Assembly: GCF_011759365.1 (NCBI RefSeq)
Contig: NZ_JAARLZ010000012.1
Coordinates: 62,001-126,000, forward strand
Length of the DNA stretch: 64,000 nt
Direction: 5' to 3'
Origin: Luteibacter anthropi
GTDB taxonomy: Bacteria > Pseudomonadota > Gammaproteobacteria > Xanthomonadales > Rhodanobacteraceae
The notes beneath the pieces were generated by a model, which worked only from the letters and a program-made list of their open reading frames with translations, was not told where the DNA came from and did no database searches. Numbering within the stretch: position 1 is the first letter of the stretch; each line of letters begins with the position of its first letter. Positions 56,513 through 64,000 of the stretch are shown one piece after another. Made by a program: the position numbers and the translations under genes.

Positions 56513-56541
56513 GTGCGGTGAACAAAGGAAAAGGGGCGGCG

Positions 56542-58026
56542 GTGAGCGAGGAGATCCTGATTAATGTCACGCCGCGTGAGACACGCGTCGCGATCGTTGA
56601 AAACGGCATGTTGCAGGAAGTCCACGTCGAGCGCGCGCAGAAGCGCGGCTACGTGGGCAACGTGTACAAGGGCCGTGTGCAGCGGGTGATGCCCGGCATG
56701 CAGGCGGTCTTCGTGGAGATCGGGCTTGAGCGCGCCGCGTTCCTGCATGCCTCGGATATCGTGCGTGCGCCCGTGCAGGCCACGGATGCTGCCGAAGGCA
56801 AGAGCAACGGCCATGGCCCCGTCCCTCCCATCAGCGAACTGGTGCACGAAGGCCAGGAAATCGTGGTGCAGGTGGTGAAGGACCCCATCGGCAGCAAGGG
56901 AGCGCGACTCTCCACGCATTTGTCGATTCCCTCGCGCTACCTCGTGCTGCTTCCGCATTCGCGCACGCTTGGCGTTTCCGTACGCATCGAGGACGAAGCC
57001 GAGCGCCAGCGCCTGAAGGATGTCATCACCCCGCTCATTGGTGAAAACCCGCTGGGTTACATCGTGCGCACCAATGCCGAAGGCCAGTCGGAGGAATCCC
57101 TGGCCTTCGACGTGACCTACCTGGGCAAGGTATGGCGCGTGGTGCAGGAAAACATCGCGAAGGCGAAACTCGGCGAGCGCGTCTACGAAGAACTTTCGCT
57201 GCCGTTGCGTTCGCTGCGCGATTCGCTCAACGAGGGCATCGAGAAGGTGCGCGTGGATTCACGCGAAACCTACGAGAAAACCGTCAAATTCGTGCAGAAG
57301 TTCATGCCGGTGCTGTCGGGCCGGGTAGAGCATTATTCCGGCGAGCGGCCCATCTTCGACCTGTATGGCGTGGAGGATGAAATCCAGCGCGCCCTGCGCA
57401 AGGAGGTGCCGCTGAAGTCGGGCGGCTATCTCATCGTCGACCAGACCGAAGCGATGACCACGATCGACGTGAACACGGGCGGCTACCTCGGCAGCCGCAA
57501 CCTCGAGGAAACCGTGTACCGCACCAACCTGGAGGCGGCGCAGGCTGCCGCGCGCCAGCTCCGGCTGCGCAACCTGGGCGGCATCATCATCATCGACTTC
57601 ATCGACATGGTGGAAGACGAACACAAGCGCCAGGTGCTGCGCATGCTGGAAAAAGGCCTCCAGCGCGACCACGCGAAAACCACCGTCTATCCGATGTCGG
57701 CCCTGGGCCTCGTGGAGATGACGCGCAAGCGCACCACGGAAAGCCTCGAACGCCAGCTCTGCGAGCCGTGCCCGGCGTGCAGCGGTCGCGGCACGCTGAA
57801 GACGGCCGAAACCGTCATCTATGAAATTTTCCGGGAGATCACCCGTGCAGTGCGCCAGTTCAACGCACAGAAGCTCCTGGTGATGGCCAGCCCGAAAGTG
57901 GTGGGACGCATCCTCGAAGAGGAATCGGCCGCCGTGGCCGAACTGGAAGAGTTCATCGCCAAGAGCATACGCTTCCAGGCCGAAGAGCATTATTCGCAGG
58001 AACAGTTCGATGTCGTACTCCTCTAA
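56542..58026 (+). CDS. rng: Ribonuclease G
   Basis: The 494-residue RNase E/G family endonuclease matures 16S rRNA 5' ends. It has an S1-like domain (GYVGNVYKGRVQRVMPGMQA), the catalytic DNase I-like region with TIDVNTGGYLG and IIIDFIDM aspartates, and a zinc-link CEPCPACSGRG. GTG 56542 (MSEEILINVTPRETR) is preferred over GTG 56518, because it matches RNase G starts, has AGGGG upstream, and the other codon lies at the predicted start of transcription. Confidence 0.94.
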   Translation: MSEEILINVTPRETRVAIVENGMLQEVHVERAQKRGYVGNVYKGRVQRVMPGMQAVFVEIGLERAAFLHASDIVRAPVQATDAAEGKSNGHGPVPPISELVHEGQEIVVQVVKDPIGSKGARLSTHLSIPSRYLVLLPHSRTLGVSVRIEDEAERQRLKDVITPLIGENPLGYIVRTNAEGQSEESLAFDVTYLGKVWRVVQENIAKAKLGERVYEELSLPLRSLRDSLNEGIEKVRVDSRETYEKTVKFVQKFMPVLSGRVEHYSGERPIFDLYGVEDEIQRALRKEVPLKSGGYLIVDQTEAMTTIDVNTGGYLGSRNLEETVYRTNLEAAQAAARQLRLRNLGGIIIIDFIDMVEDEHKRQVLRMLEKGLQRDHAKTTVYPMSALGLVEMTRKRTTESLERQLCEPCPACSGRGTLKTAETVIYEIFREITRAVRQFNAQKLLVMASPKVVGRILEEESAAVAELEEFIAKSIRFQAEEHYSQEQFDVVLL

Positions 58027-58056
58027 GCCCGGCGGTCACCGCCGGATTCCGGGCCG

Positions 58057-61000
58057 GTGAGTCCGGCCTGGCGCCATCGCGCAAGACGCCTGCGGTTCTT
58101 CCTTCTGGGGCTGGTCGCGAGCGTGCTGGTTGCGCTCGCCATCGTGATGGCCATGGGGCAGTTGCTGCTGCCCCTCGCGGCGCGCTACCCGGAGCGCGTG
58201 GCGGCACTGCTCAGCGAAAAACTGCACAAGCCCGTTCACTTCGCCTCGCTGCAAGGCTTCTGGCGTCCGTCGGGTCCGTTGTTCGTGATGCGCGATGTCA
58301 CCGTGGAGAGCACGGAGGGCGGCGATACGCTGCATCTGCCGCAGGCCGCGGTGAAGCTCGACTTCGGTGCCTTCGTGCTGCCGTCGCGTCATCTGCTCAA
58401 CCTGCGCCTGCGCGATCTGCGTCTTGGCCTGCGACGCGCGCCGGACGGACGCTGGAGCATCGATGGCTTCGGTGCCGGCGGTAATACGCAGAAGGTATCC
58501 TTCGGCAATCTCTCCGCCGATCTGTGGCTGGGCAACCTGCGCCTGGATATTGCGGATGAAACGACGGGGCGCGATTACGCACTCATTGCCGATCAGCTGC
58601 GCATCAGCCTGCAAGGGCAAGCCGTTCGCGTCGGTGGCACGTTGCGCCGCGACAAGGGTGGTGGCCTGCTCACCGCTGCCGGCCGCTTCGCTGTCGACGG
58701 TTCCGATGGCAAGGTGTATGTGAAGGGCAGCGAGGTGGACTTCGCCGCGCTCACGTCCGATTTCGACATGGCGGGTTATTCGCTCGCCACGGGGCGAGGC
58801 AGCTTCGAGGCCTGGCTCGACTGGCGCAACGCTCACGTGGTCAGGGCCACATCGCGCATCGATCTCGACGATCTGAAGGTGCGTGGCCCCGAGCGCACCG
58901 TGGCGACGTCCGGGCTGCACGGCATCATCGACCTGCATCGCAACGCCGATGGCCAGCGTATCGACTGGGCGGGGCGCGACGGCAGCGATCTGGCCCTGTT
59001 GCTGAAGAGCGCAGGCACGCGCAGCGAGGGCACCATCGTGGCCCGCAAGCTCGATCTTGCGCCGCTGGCGCCGTGGGCGGGCGTACTTCCCGACCTGTCA
59101 CCATCCATCGCCCGCTGGCTGGGCGAAGGTCATCCGCGCGGGCAGTTCGACAGTGTCCGCGCCGACTGGAATTCCGATGACGGCCTGAGCTTCGCGCATG
59201 CCACGTTCTCCGGCCTTGGCATCGATGCGAGCGGCAAGCTGCCCGGGTTGTCTTCGCTCAAGGGCGAAGTATTCGGCGATGCCGAGGCGCTCACCCTCAG
59301 CCTGCCACGGCAGGCCACCACGATCGACGCCACCGGTGTGTTCCGCAAACCGTTCGCGATGTCAGCGATCGAAGGTGACGTGACGGTTTATCGTGAAGAC
59401 GACGACTGGCACATCGGCGTGGACCCCCTCGATTTCCATGGCGAGGGATTCAGCGGGCAGGCGCGCGGTGAATTCGTGGTGCCCCATGAAGACACCGGTC
59501 CCTTCATGGACATGTACGTCGCGCTGGGCGAGGGCGATGTGCCGGCTGCCAAGCTGTTCTGGCCGATCCACTCGATGTCCGAAGGCGCGCAGAACTGGCT
59601 CAATCGCGGCCTCGTCTCCGGACACATCGTCGGTGGCTCCGCAGTGATTCGTGGCAACCTTCGCGATTTCCCGTTCCATGAGCACCAGGGGCGCTTCGAA
59701 GCGCGTGCGCTCATCGACGATACCGTGCTCGACTACGGCAATGGCTGGCCAAAGGCCGAAGGCATCACGGCCGTTGCCAGCTTCATCGACAACGGCATGT
59801 ATATCGACGCGAGCGAGGGGCACTCCCTTGGCAATGCGGTGAGTGCTGCCACGGCAACCATTGCCGATTTCGGCGAAAGCATGCTCGACCTGCGCGTGAG
59901 TGGCGCAGGTACAGGCACCAGTTTTCTCGACTTCGTGAAGAACAGCCCGGTTGCTGGCAACAGCCGCGATGCGCTGGACAAGATGAAACTCGGTGGCACC
60001 GGTGAGTTCGGTTTCAACCTGCTCATGCCGCTGAAAGACGCGAAAGACTTCACGCTCGACGGCAAGGCCACCATCAAGGATGCCGATCTCGTTGCAAACG
60101 AGTGGAAGCTGAAGCTCGACAAGATCACGGGGCCGATGAGTTTCGATGGCAAGGGCTTCAAGGCGTCTGGCCTTAAAACGTCGTTTCACGGACAACCCGC
60201 CAATCTCGATCTCGCCATCGCCGGAGGCACGGACGATCCCGGCAAGATCGTGACGGCCTCGGTCACGGGGGCGTTCACCGTCGACGAGATGGTCTCCGGT
60301 TACGACAACCTCAAATGGCTCGGCGATATCGCGAAGGGACGCGGCAATTTCCGCGTCGGTTTCGAGCTGGATCGCGCCGATCAGGGAACGGACCCGCAGT
60401 GGCTGACCGTCAATTCCGATCTGCGTGGCGTCGAACTGCTGATGCCCACGCCGGTGAAGAAGCCTGCGGCCGCTCCGCAGCCGCTGTCCGTGCGTATCGG
60501 GTTGCCCGTGGACGGTGCGCGGCTGGATCTTGCACTGGGTGACGTCGTGCGTGGGCGCCTGCGCCTGCCGGATGAAAAGAACAAGCTGCCGCTGGCCGCG
60601 GCATTCAATCTCGGTGCCACGCCACCGGCCAGCCTGCCGCCGTCGGGATACCTGATCGGCGGCAAGTCGGCACACCTGGATGTGTCGGGCTGGGTGCAAT
60701 ACGTCGTGGGATCGGCCACGGGAAGCGACGGCCCCGGCCTCAATAACCTCGATCTGCAGACAGATGATGGCGAGGTCTTCGGCCAGCATTTCACCAACAT
60801 GCACCTGGTAGCGAAGCCCGGCCCGCAGGAGCTCTCGTTGCGTGTCGACAGCGATGGCATGGTGGGTGAGATGACCGTGCCCAATGACGATCTTCGTCGT
60901 CGCGGCATTACCGCGCGCATGGACAAGCTGTGGTGGCCGGCGGCTGATGACGCCGCAGACGCGGCCAGGAAGGGGCGCGCCGCCGCTGGCGCTGCAACCA

Positions 61001-61947
61001 CGGCGGCCGCGACCGTGGCCAAGGCCGAAGACCATGTCACCGCACCGGCCACGGCCGCCTCGGCTGCGGCGAAGAAACCGGCCGATGCCGCCGATACGGG
61101 CGTCACGCCGTCCAGCCTGCCGCCGTTGCACCTGCATGTCAGTGATCTTCGCCTGGGCAAGGCAAAGCTGGGTGAGGCGCGTCTGGAAACCTGGCCCACG
61201 GACGAGGGCATGCATATCGATCAGATACGTGCGCAGTCGAAGAACGTGCAAATCACGGCCACGGGCGACTGGAACGGCGACGAGCACAACAGCCGCACGC
61301 ACCTGGCCATGGATTTTGCGTCCGAAGATGTTGCACGCATGCTCGATGCGCTGGGCTTTGTCGGCATTTTCCAGGGCGGACGCACCGAGGCCCGCCTCGA
61401 CGCCGTCTGGCCCGGTGGCCCCTCTGCACTGGCGCTGGCGAACATGGACGGTACGCTGAAGATCGACATCGCCAATGGCCGCATCCTCGAAGTGCAGCCC
61501 GGCGTGGGCCGCCTGTTTGGCCTGGTTTCCGTGACGGAACTGCCTCGTCGCCTGGCGCTCGATTTCGGCGATGTGCTCGGCAAGGGTTTCGGATTCGACT
61601 CGATCAACGGCGACTTCCGCTTCGCCGATGGCAACGCCACGACACAGAACCTGAAGATCCGCGGCCCTGCGGCCGAGATTTCCATTACGGGCCGCACGGG
61701 CCTGCGCACACGCGATTACGACCAGGAAGTGCTGGTGGTACCCCATGTCGGCAACAGCCTGCCTGTGGTGGGCGCGCTGGCCGGTGGCCCGGTGGGCGCG
61801 GCGGCAGGCCTGGCCGTGCAGGGCATTCTGGGTCACGGCCTCAACCAGGCCGCGCGCAAGCGCTACCACGTCACCGGCACCTGGGAAAAACCCGTGATGA
61901 CGCCCATCGACAAGGGCGAACCCTCGACAGCCAAGCCGGCACGCTGA
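58057..61947 (+). CDS. yhdP: AsmA-like envelope protein YhdP
   Basis: The 1296-residue protein has one N-terminal membrane anchor (about residues 13-40) and a long periplasmic beta-rich body typical of AsmA/TamB-like bridges. It ends with the AsmA-type segment ITGRTGLRTRDYDQEVLVVP. E. coli YhdP (1266 residues) carries phospholipid to the outer membrane together with TamB and YdbH. An Ala/Lys/Thr-rich stretch (about residues 968-1015) looks like a lineage-specific linker. It starts at GTG 58057, 30 bases after rng. Confidence 0.9.
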   Translation: MSPAWRHRARRLRFFLLGLVASVLVALAIVMAMGQLLLPLAARYPERVAALLSEKLHKPVHFASLQGFWRPSGPLFVMRDVTVESTEGGDTLHLPQAAVKLDFGAFVLPSRHLLNLRLRDLRLGLRRAPDGRWSIDGFGAGGNTQKVSFGNLSADLWLGNLRLDIADETTGRDYALIADQLRISLQGQAVRVGGTLRRDKGGGLLTAAGRFAVDGSDGKVYVKGSEVDFAALTSDFDMAGYSLATGRGSFEAWLDWRNAHVVRATSRIDLDDLKVRGPERTVATSGLHGIIDLHRNADGQRIDWAGRDGSDLALLLKSAGTRSEGTIVARKLDLAPLAPWAGVLPDLSPSIARWLGEGHPRGQFDSVRADWNSDDGLSFAHATFSGLGIDASGKLPGLSSLKGEVFGDAEALTLSLPRQATTIDATGVFRKPFAMSAIEGDVTVYREDDDWHIGVDPLDFHGEGFSGQARGEFVVPHEDTGPFMDMYVALGEGDVPAAKLFWPIHSMSEGAQNWLNRGLVSGHIVGGSAVIRGNLRDFPFHEHQGRFEARALIDDTVLDYGNGWPKAEGITAVASFIDNGMYIDASEGHSLGNAVSAATATIADFGESMLDLRVSGAGTGTSFLDFVKNSPVAGNSRDALDKMKLGGTGEFGFNLLMPLKDAKDFTLDGKATIKDADLVANEWKLKLDKITGPMSFDGKGFKASGLKTSFHGQPANLDLAIAGGTDDPGKIVTASVTGAFTVDEMVSGYDNLKWLGDIAKGRGNFRVGFELDRADQGTDPQWLTVNSDLRGVELLMPTPVKKPAAAPQPLSVRIGLPVDGARLDLALGDVVRGRLRLPDEKNKLPLAAAFNLGATPPASLPPSGYLIGGKSAHLDVSGWVQYVVGSATGSDGPGLNNLDLQTDDGEVFGQHFTNMHLVAKPGPQELSLRVDSDGMVGEMTVPNDDLRRRGITARMDKLWWPAADDAADAARKGRAAAGAATTAAATVAKAEDHVTAPATAASAAAKKPADAADTGVTPSSLPPLHLHVSDLRLGKAKLGEARLETWPTDEGMHIDQIRAQSKNVQITATGDWNGDEHNSRTHLAMDFASEDVARMLDALGFVGIFQGGRTEARLDAVWPGGPSALALANMDGTLKIDIANGRILEVQPGVGRLFGLVSVTELPRRLALDFGDVLGKGFGFDSINGDFRFADGNATTQNLKIRGPAAEISITGRTGLRTRDYDQEVLVVPHVGNSLPVVGALAGGPVGAAAGLAVQGILGHGLNQAARKRYHVTGTWEKPVMTPIDKGEPSTAKPAR

Positions 61948-62129
61948 CGTCGCACGGCTGGCTGGCAGACGAACTGGCCGCCATCATTCCGTGGTCCGAA
62001 CTGTCCCGCACGCTGCCCGCTCGGAAGGCGCCTGCGGCGGCTGGCGCTGCCAAACGGCGTCCGAAGGTTTAATCTCGTTGTTTCCGGCCCCATCTCGGGG
62101 CTCTACCGTTCTACTGCCGGCCATTCCTG

Positions 62130-63569
62130 ATGGATTCCCTGATCACCCTCGCCGAACGTCGTCTGCTCACCCCGGGTGGCCTTGCCGCCACCGATCTCGA
62201 TCGCGTGTTCTCCCAGCTGATGGGGCCCTCGATCGACGCGGCGGACCTCTACTTCCAGCATTCGCGCAGCGAATCCTGGGTGCTGGAGGAGGGCATCGTG
62301 AAGGATGGCAGCCATTCCATCGAACAGGGCGTGGGCGTGCGCGCCATCTCGGGAGAGAAAACCGGCTTCTCCTACTCCGATGAAATCGTGCTGCCCCAGC
62401 TGCTTGAAGCCTCGAAGGCCGCCCGTGCCATTGCGCAGGGTGGCGCAGGGGCAGGCAAGCCGCTGGCGCTTGCCACGGGGCGTGGGTTGTATCCCGCCAT
62501 CGATCCGGTAGAGAGCCTGCCCAACGAAGAGAAGATCGCGCTGCTACGTGAGGTCGACGCCTATGCCCGCTCGCGCGATCCACGCGTGAAGCAGGTGGTG
62601 GTCAGCCTGTCGGCCACGCTCGATACCATCCTCGTGGCCGCTTCCGATGGCACGCTGGCGGCCGACGTGCGCCCGCTGGTGCGGCTCAACGTGCAGGTCA
62701 TCGCCGAGCAGGGCGGTCGCCGCGAGCAGGGACATTCGGGCGGTGGCGGTCGCTACGGCTATCGCGAGCTTCTCGAAAACGGTCGTGCGCACGCGTTCGC
62801 CGAGGAAGCCGTGCGCCAGGCACTGGTCAACCTCGAAGCCGTCGATGCGCCCGCCGGCAGCATGACGGTCGTGCTCGGCCCGGGCTGGCCCGGGGTGCTG
62901 CTTCACGAGGCCATCGGTCATGGTCTTGAAGGCGATTTCAATCGCAAGGGCAGCTCGGCCTTTGCCGGCCGCATCGGCCAGCGCGTGGCTGCCGAAGGTG
63001 TCACCGTGGTCGACGATGGCACGTTGCCGGGGCGTCGCGGCTCGCTCAGCATCGACGACGAAGGCACGCCCACCGAGTGCACCACGCTGATCGAGAACGG
63101 CATCCTCAAGGGCTACATGCAGGACAAGCTCAACGCCCGCCTCATGGGCGTGAAGTCCACGGGCAACGGTCGCCGCGAATCGTTCGCGCAGCTGCCGATG
63201 CCGCGCATGACCAACACCTACATGCTGGCCGGCAACCGTGAGCCGGAAGAAATCATCCGCTCGGTGAAGCGTGGCCTGTATGCCGTGAACTTCGGCGGTG
63301 GGCAGGTCGACATCACCAATGGCAAGTTCGTGTTCTCTGCCAGCGAGGCCTATCTCATCGAAGACGGCAAGGTCACGCGTCCGGTAAAGGGTGCCACGCT
63401 GGTAGGTTCGGGGCCTGACGTGCTCACGCGCGTTTCGATGATCGGCAACGACCTCGCCCTCGACGAAGGCGTGGGCGTGTGTGGCAAGGATGGTCAGAGT
63501 GTGCCCGTGGGCGTCGGTCAACCGACGTTGCGCGTCGATGGCATGACAGTCGGTGGAACAGCCGCCTGA
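62130..63569 (+). CDS. tldD: Metalloprotease TldD
   Basis: The 479-residue TldD pairs with TldE/PmbA to degrade unfolded peptides and mature some ribosomal peptides; pmbA is not in the window. The zinc motif [20 protein letters not shown] (about residues 259-278) and the downstream ligand region [19 protein letters not shown] are intact. It follows yhdP by 182 bases, keeping the E. coli order yhdE-rng-yhdP-tldD. Confidence 0.96.
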   Translation: MDSLITLAERRLLTPGGLAATDLDRVFSQLMGPSIDAADLYFQHSRSESWVLEEGIVKDGSHSIEQGVGVRAISGEKTGFSYSDEIVLPQLLEASKAARAIAQGGAGAGKPLALATGRGLYPAIDPVESLPNEEKIALLREVDAYARSRDPRVKQVVVSLSATLDTILVAASDGTLAADVRPLVRLNVQVIAEQGGRREQGHSGGGGRYGYRELLENGRAHAFAEEAVRQALVNLEAVDAPAGSMTVVLGPGWPGVLLHEAIGHGLEGDFNRKGSSAFAGRIGQRVAAEGVTVVDDGTLPGRRGSLSIDDEGTPTECTTLIENGILKGYMQDKLNARLMGVKSTGNGRRESFAQLPMPRMTNTYMLAGNREPEEIIRSVKRGLYAVNFGGGQVDITNGKFVFSASEAYLIEDGKVTRPVKGATLVGSGPDVLTRVSMIGNDLALDEGVGVCGKDGQSVPVGVGQPTLRVDGMTVGGTAA

Positions 63570-63886
63570 CGTCTTGTTCAAATCTATCGGTGACGCGTCA
63601 ACCCTGAAGCGCGTCACGAATTGCGATGCCGGTCGCAGGAATTGTCGTATTTTCTGGCAATTTGTATTGTGACGATCATTTCTTGCGTGGATGATCCTGC
63701 GTGAAGACAGCGTATGGACGTCCAAACCGGTAGCGACGCCGGGGCTCGTACAGCCCGTTAGCCAGGGCTTGGTTGATCCACCCACGAGCAAGACGAAGGA
63801 AGCCGGCGGAAGGATCGCCGGCTTTTCACGTCGTGCGCGATGGGGAAGCGCTGTCCGACAGCGACTTCAACCAGGGGAACCACCCA
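63570..63886 (+). promoter_or_regulatory. Intergenic leader with promoter, structured element and terminator-like stem
   Basis: TTGTCG (63642-63647) and TATTGT (63665-63670), 17 bases apart, predict a start near 63677. Next comes a roughly 110-base domain closed by CTTGCGTGG (63682-63690) / CCACG..GCAAG (63782-63792). It contains the palindrome TGGACGTCCA (63715-63724) and the hairpin GGGCT-CGTAC-AGCCC (63742-63756). Then AAGCCGGCG/CGCCGGCTT with a short T-run (63800-63826) looks like an intrinsic terminator placed before the next gene. A separate stem GTGACGCG/CGCGTCAC (63590-63617) follows tldD. Confidence 0.55.
63800..63826 (+). terminator. Attenuator-like terminator before the edge gene
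   Basis: A nine-pair stem AAGCCGGCG / CGCCGGCTT with a seven-base loop ends in TTTT. It lies 60 bases before the start codon of the gene downstream and just after a structured domain, so it is placed to control read-through. Confidence 0.6.
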
Positions 63887-64000
63887 ATGAAGAGTCATCC
63901 CGTAGCACCACCAGGAAGCATGGGGCGCAGGAGGCTTGCGGCCTTCATCGCCACTGCGCTCCTTGGTGTAACGGTCACGGCGCAGGCCGTGACCGTGGCG
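63887..64000 (+). CDS. Secreted protein of unknown type (partial, runs off right edge)
   Basis: Only 38 codons are present. They encode a signal peptide: MKSHPVAPPGSMGRRRLAAF, then IATALLGVTVTAQA before a likely cleavage site and VTVA. AGGGGA nine bases before ATG 63887 supports the start. A competing frame is open from ATG 63691 to the edge, but its product lacks protein-like composition. The function cannot be told from this part. Confidence 0.7.
   Translation, partial: MKSHPVAPPGSMGRRRLAAFIATALLGVTVTAQAVTVA

Noticed and set aside
56518-56541. Earlier GTG start for RNase G
   Set aside because: It coincides with the predicted start of transcription. GTG 56542 matches family starts and has a ribosome site.
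59362-61869. 835-codon minus-strand frame opposite yhdP
   Set aside because: Shadow frame; yhdP has the correct length, anchor, neighbours and C-terminal domain.
63682-63792. Classical c-di-GMP-I (GEMM) riboswitch
   Set aside because: Some short elements occur in the right order, but the GNRA hairpin and GACGCAAAGCC core are absent, so I do not name it as that class.

Overview
The window is a high-GC chromosomal segment of a gammaproteobacterium. Ribosomal and RNA polymerase protein sequences, a redox-cysteine OhrR, a class II DAHP synthase and the maf-rng-yhdP-tldD order fit the Xanthomonadales (Lysobacterales). Rhodanobacteraceae such as Luteibacter or Dyella is the best guess; the genus is inferred from general resemblance, not searched. 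Codon use is uniform and there are no transposases, integrases or CRISPR arrays.

Left accessory part (1-11010): two phage-tail-collar (microcystin-dependent-protein type) genes on the minus strand diverge from a 1937-residue Ig/fibronectin-repeat autotransporter. Then come an OhrR-type peroxide sensor, an RsbU/RsbW/RsbV-like partner-switching operon on the minus strand with no sigma factor beside it, and an acyl-CoA thioesterase.

Central housekeeping part (11330-44185): tRNA-Tyr/Gly/Thr - tuf (copy 1) - tRNA-Trp - secE-nusG - rplKA - rplJL - rpoBC - rpsL-rpsG-fusA-tuf (copy 2), then the S10, spc and alpha ribosomal operons ending with rpoA-rplQ. Order follows Escherichia coli closely, all on the plus strand. 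Differences are two EF-Tu copies that differ at about 46 of 396 residues, a promoter-bearing break between rpsN and rpsH, a strong hairpin between rplR and rpsE, and no rpmJ after secY. Several leaders are visible, including an L10-type mRNA leader.

Right part (44186-64000): a gene-free stretch with duplicated REP-type palindromes, dsbB, class II DAHP synthase, a succinyl-CoA:acetate CoA-transferase-like gene, a methyltransferase divergent from an AraC regulator, queG divergent from nnr-tsaE, amiC, rsfS-rlmH-maf, then rng-yhdP-tldD. A truncated secreted-protein gene preceded by a structured, terminator-bearing leader lies at the right edge.

A REP-like palindrome family (core GTAGGAGCGCGCC...GCGCGCGACC) recurs in seven intergenic places, usually as inverted pairs, and in one place supplies the stop codon of tsaE. 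I see no clearly new multi-gene system. The most worthwhile leads are the edge leader RNA, the divergent EF-Tu pair, the back-to-back apparently leaderless queG/nnr promoters, the orphan partner-switching operon, and the non-phage tail-collar genes beside a giant adhesin.
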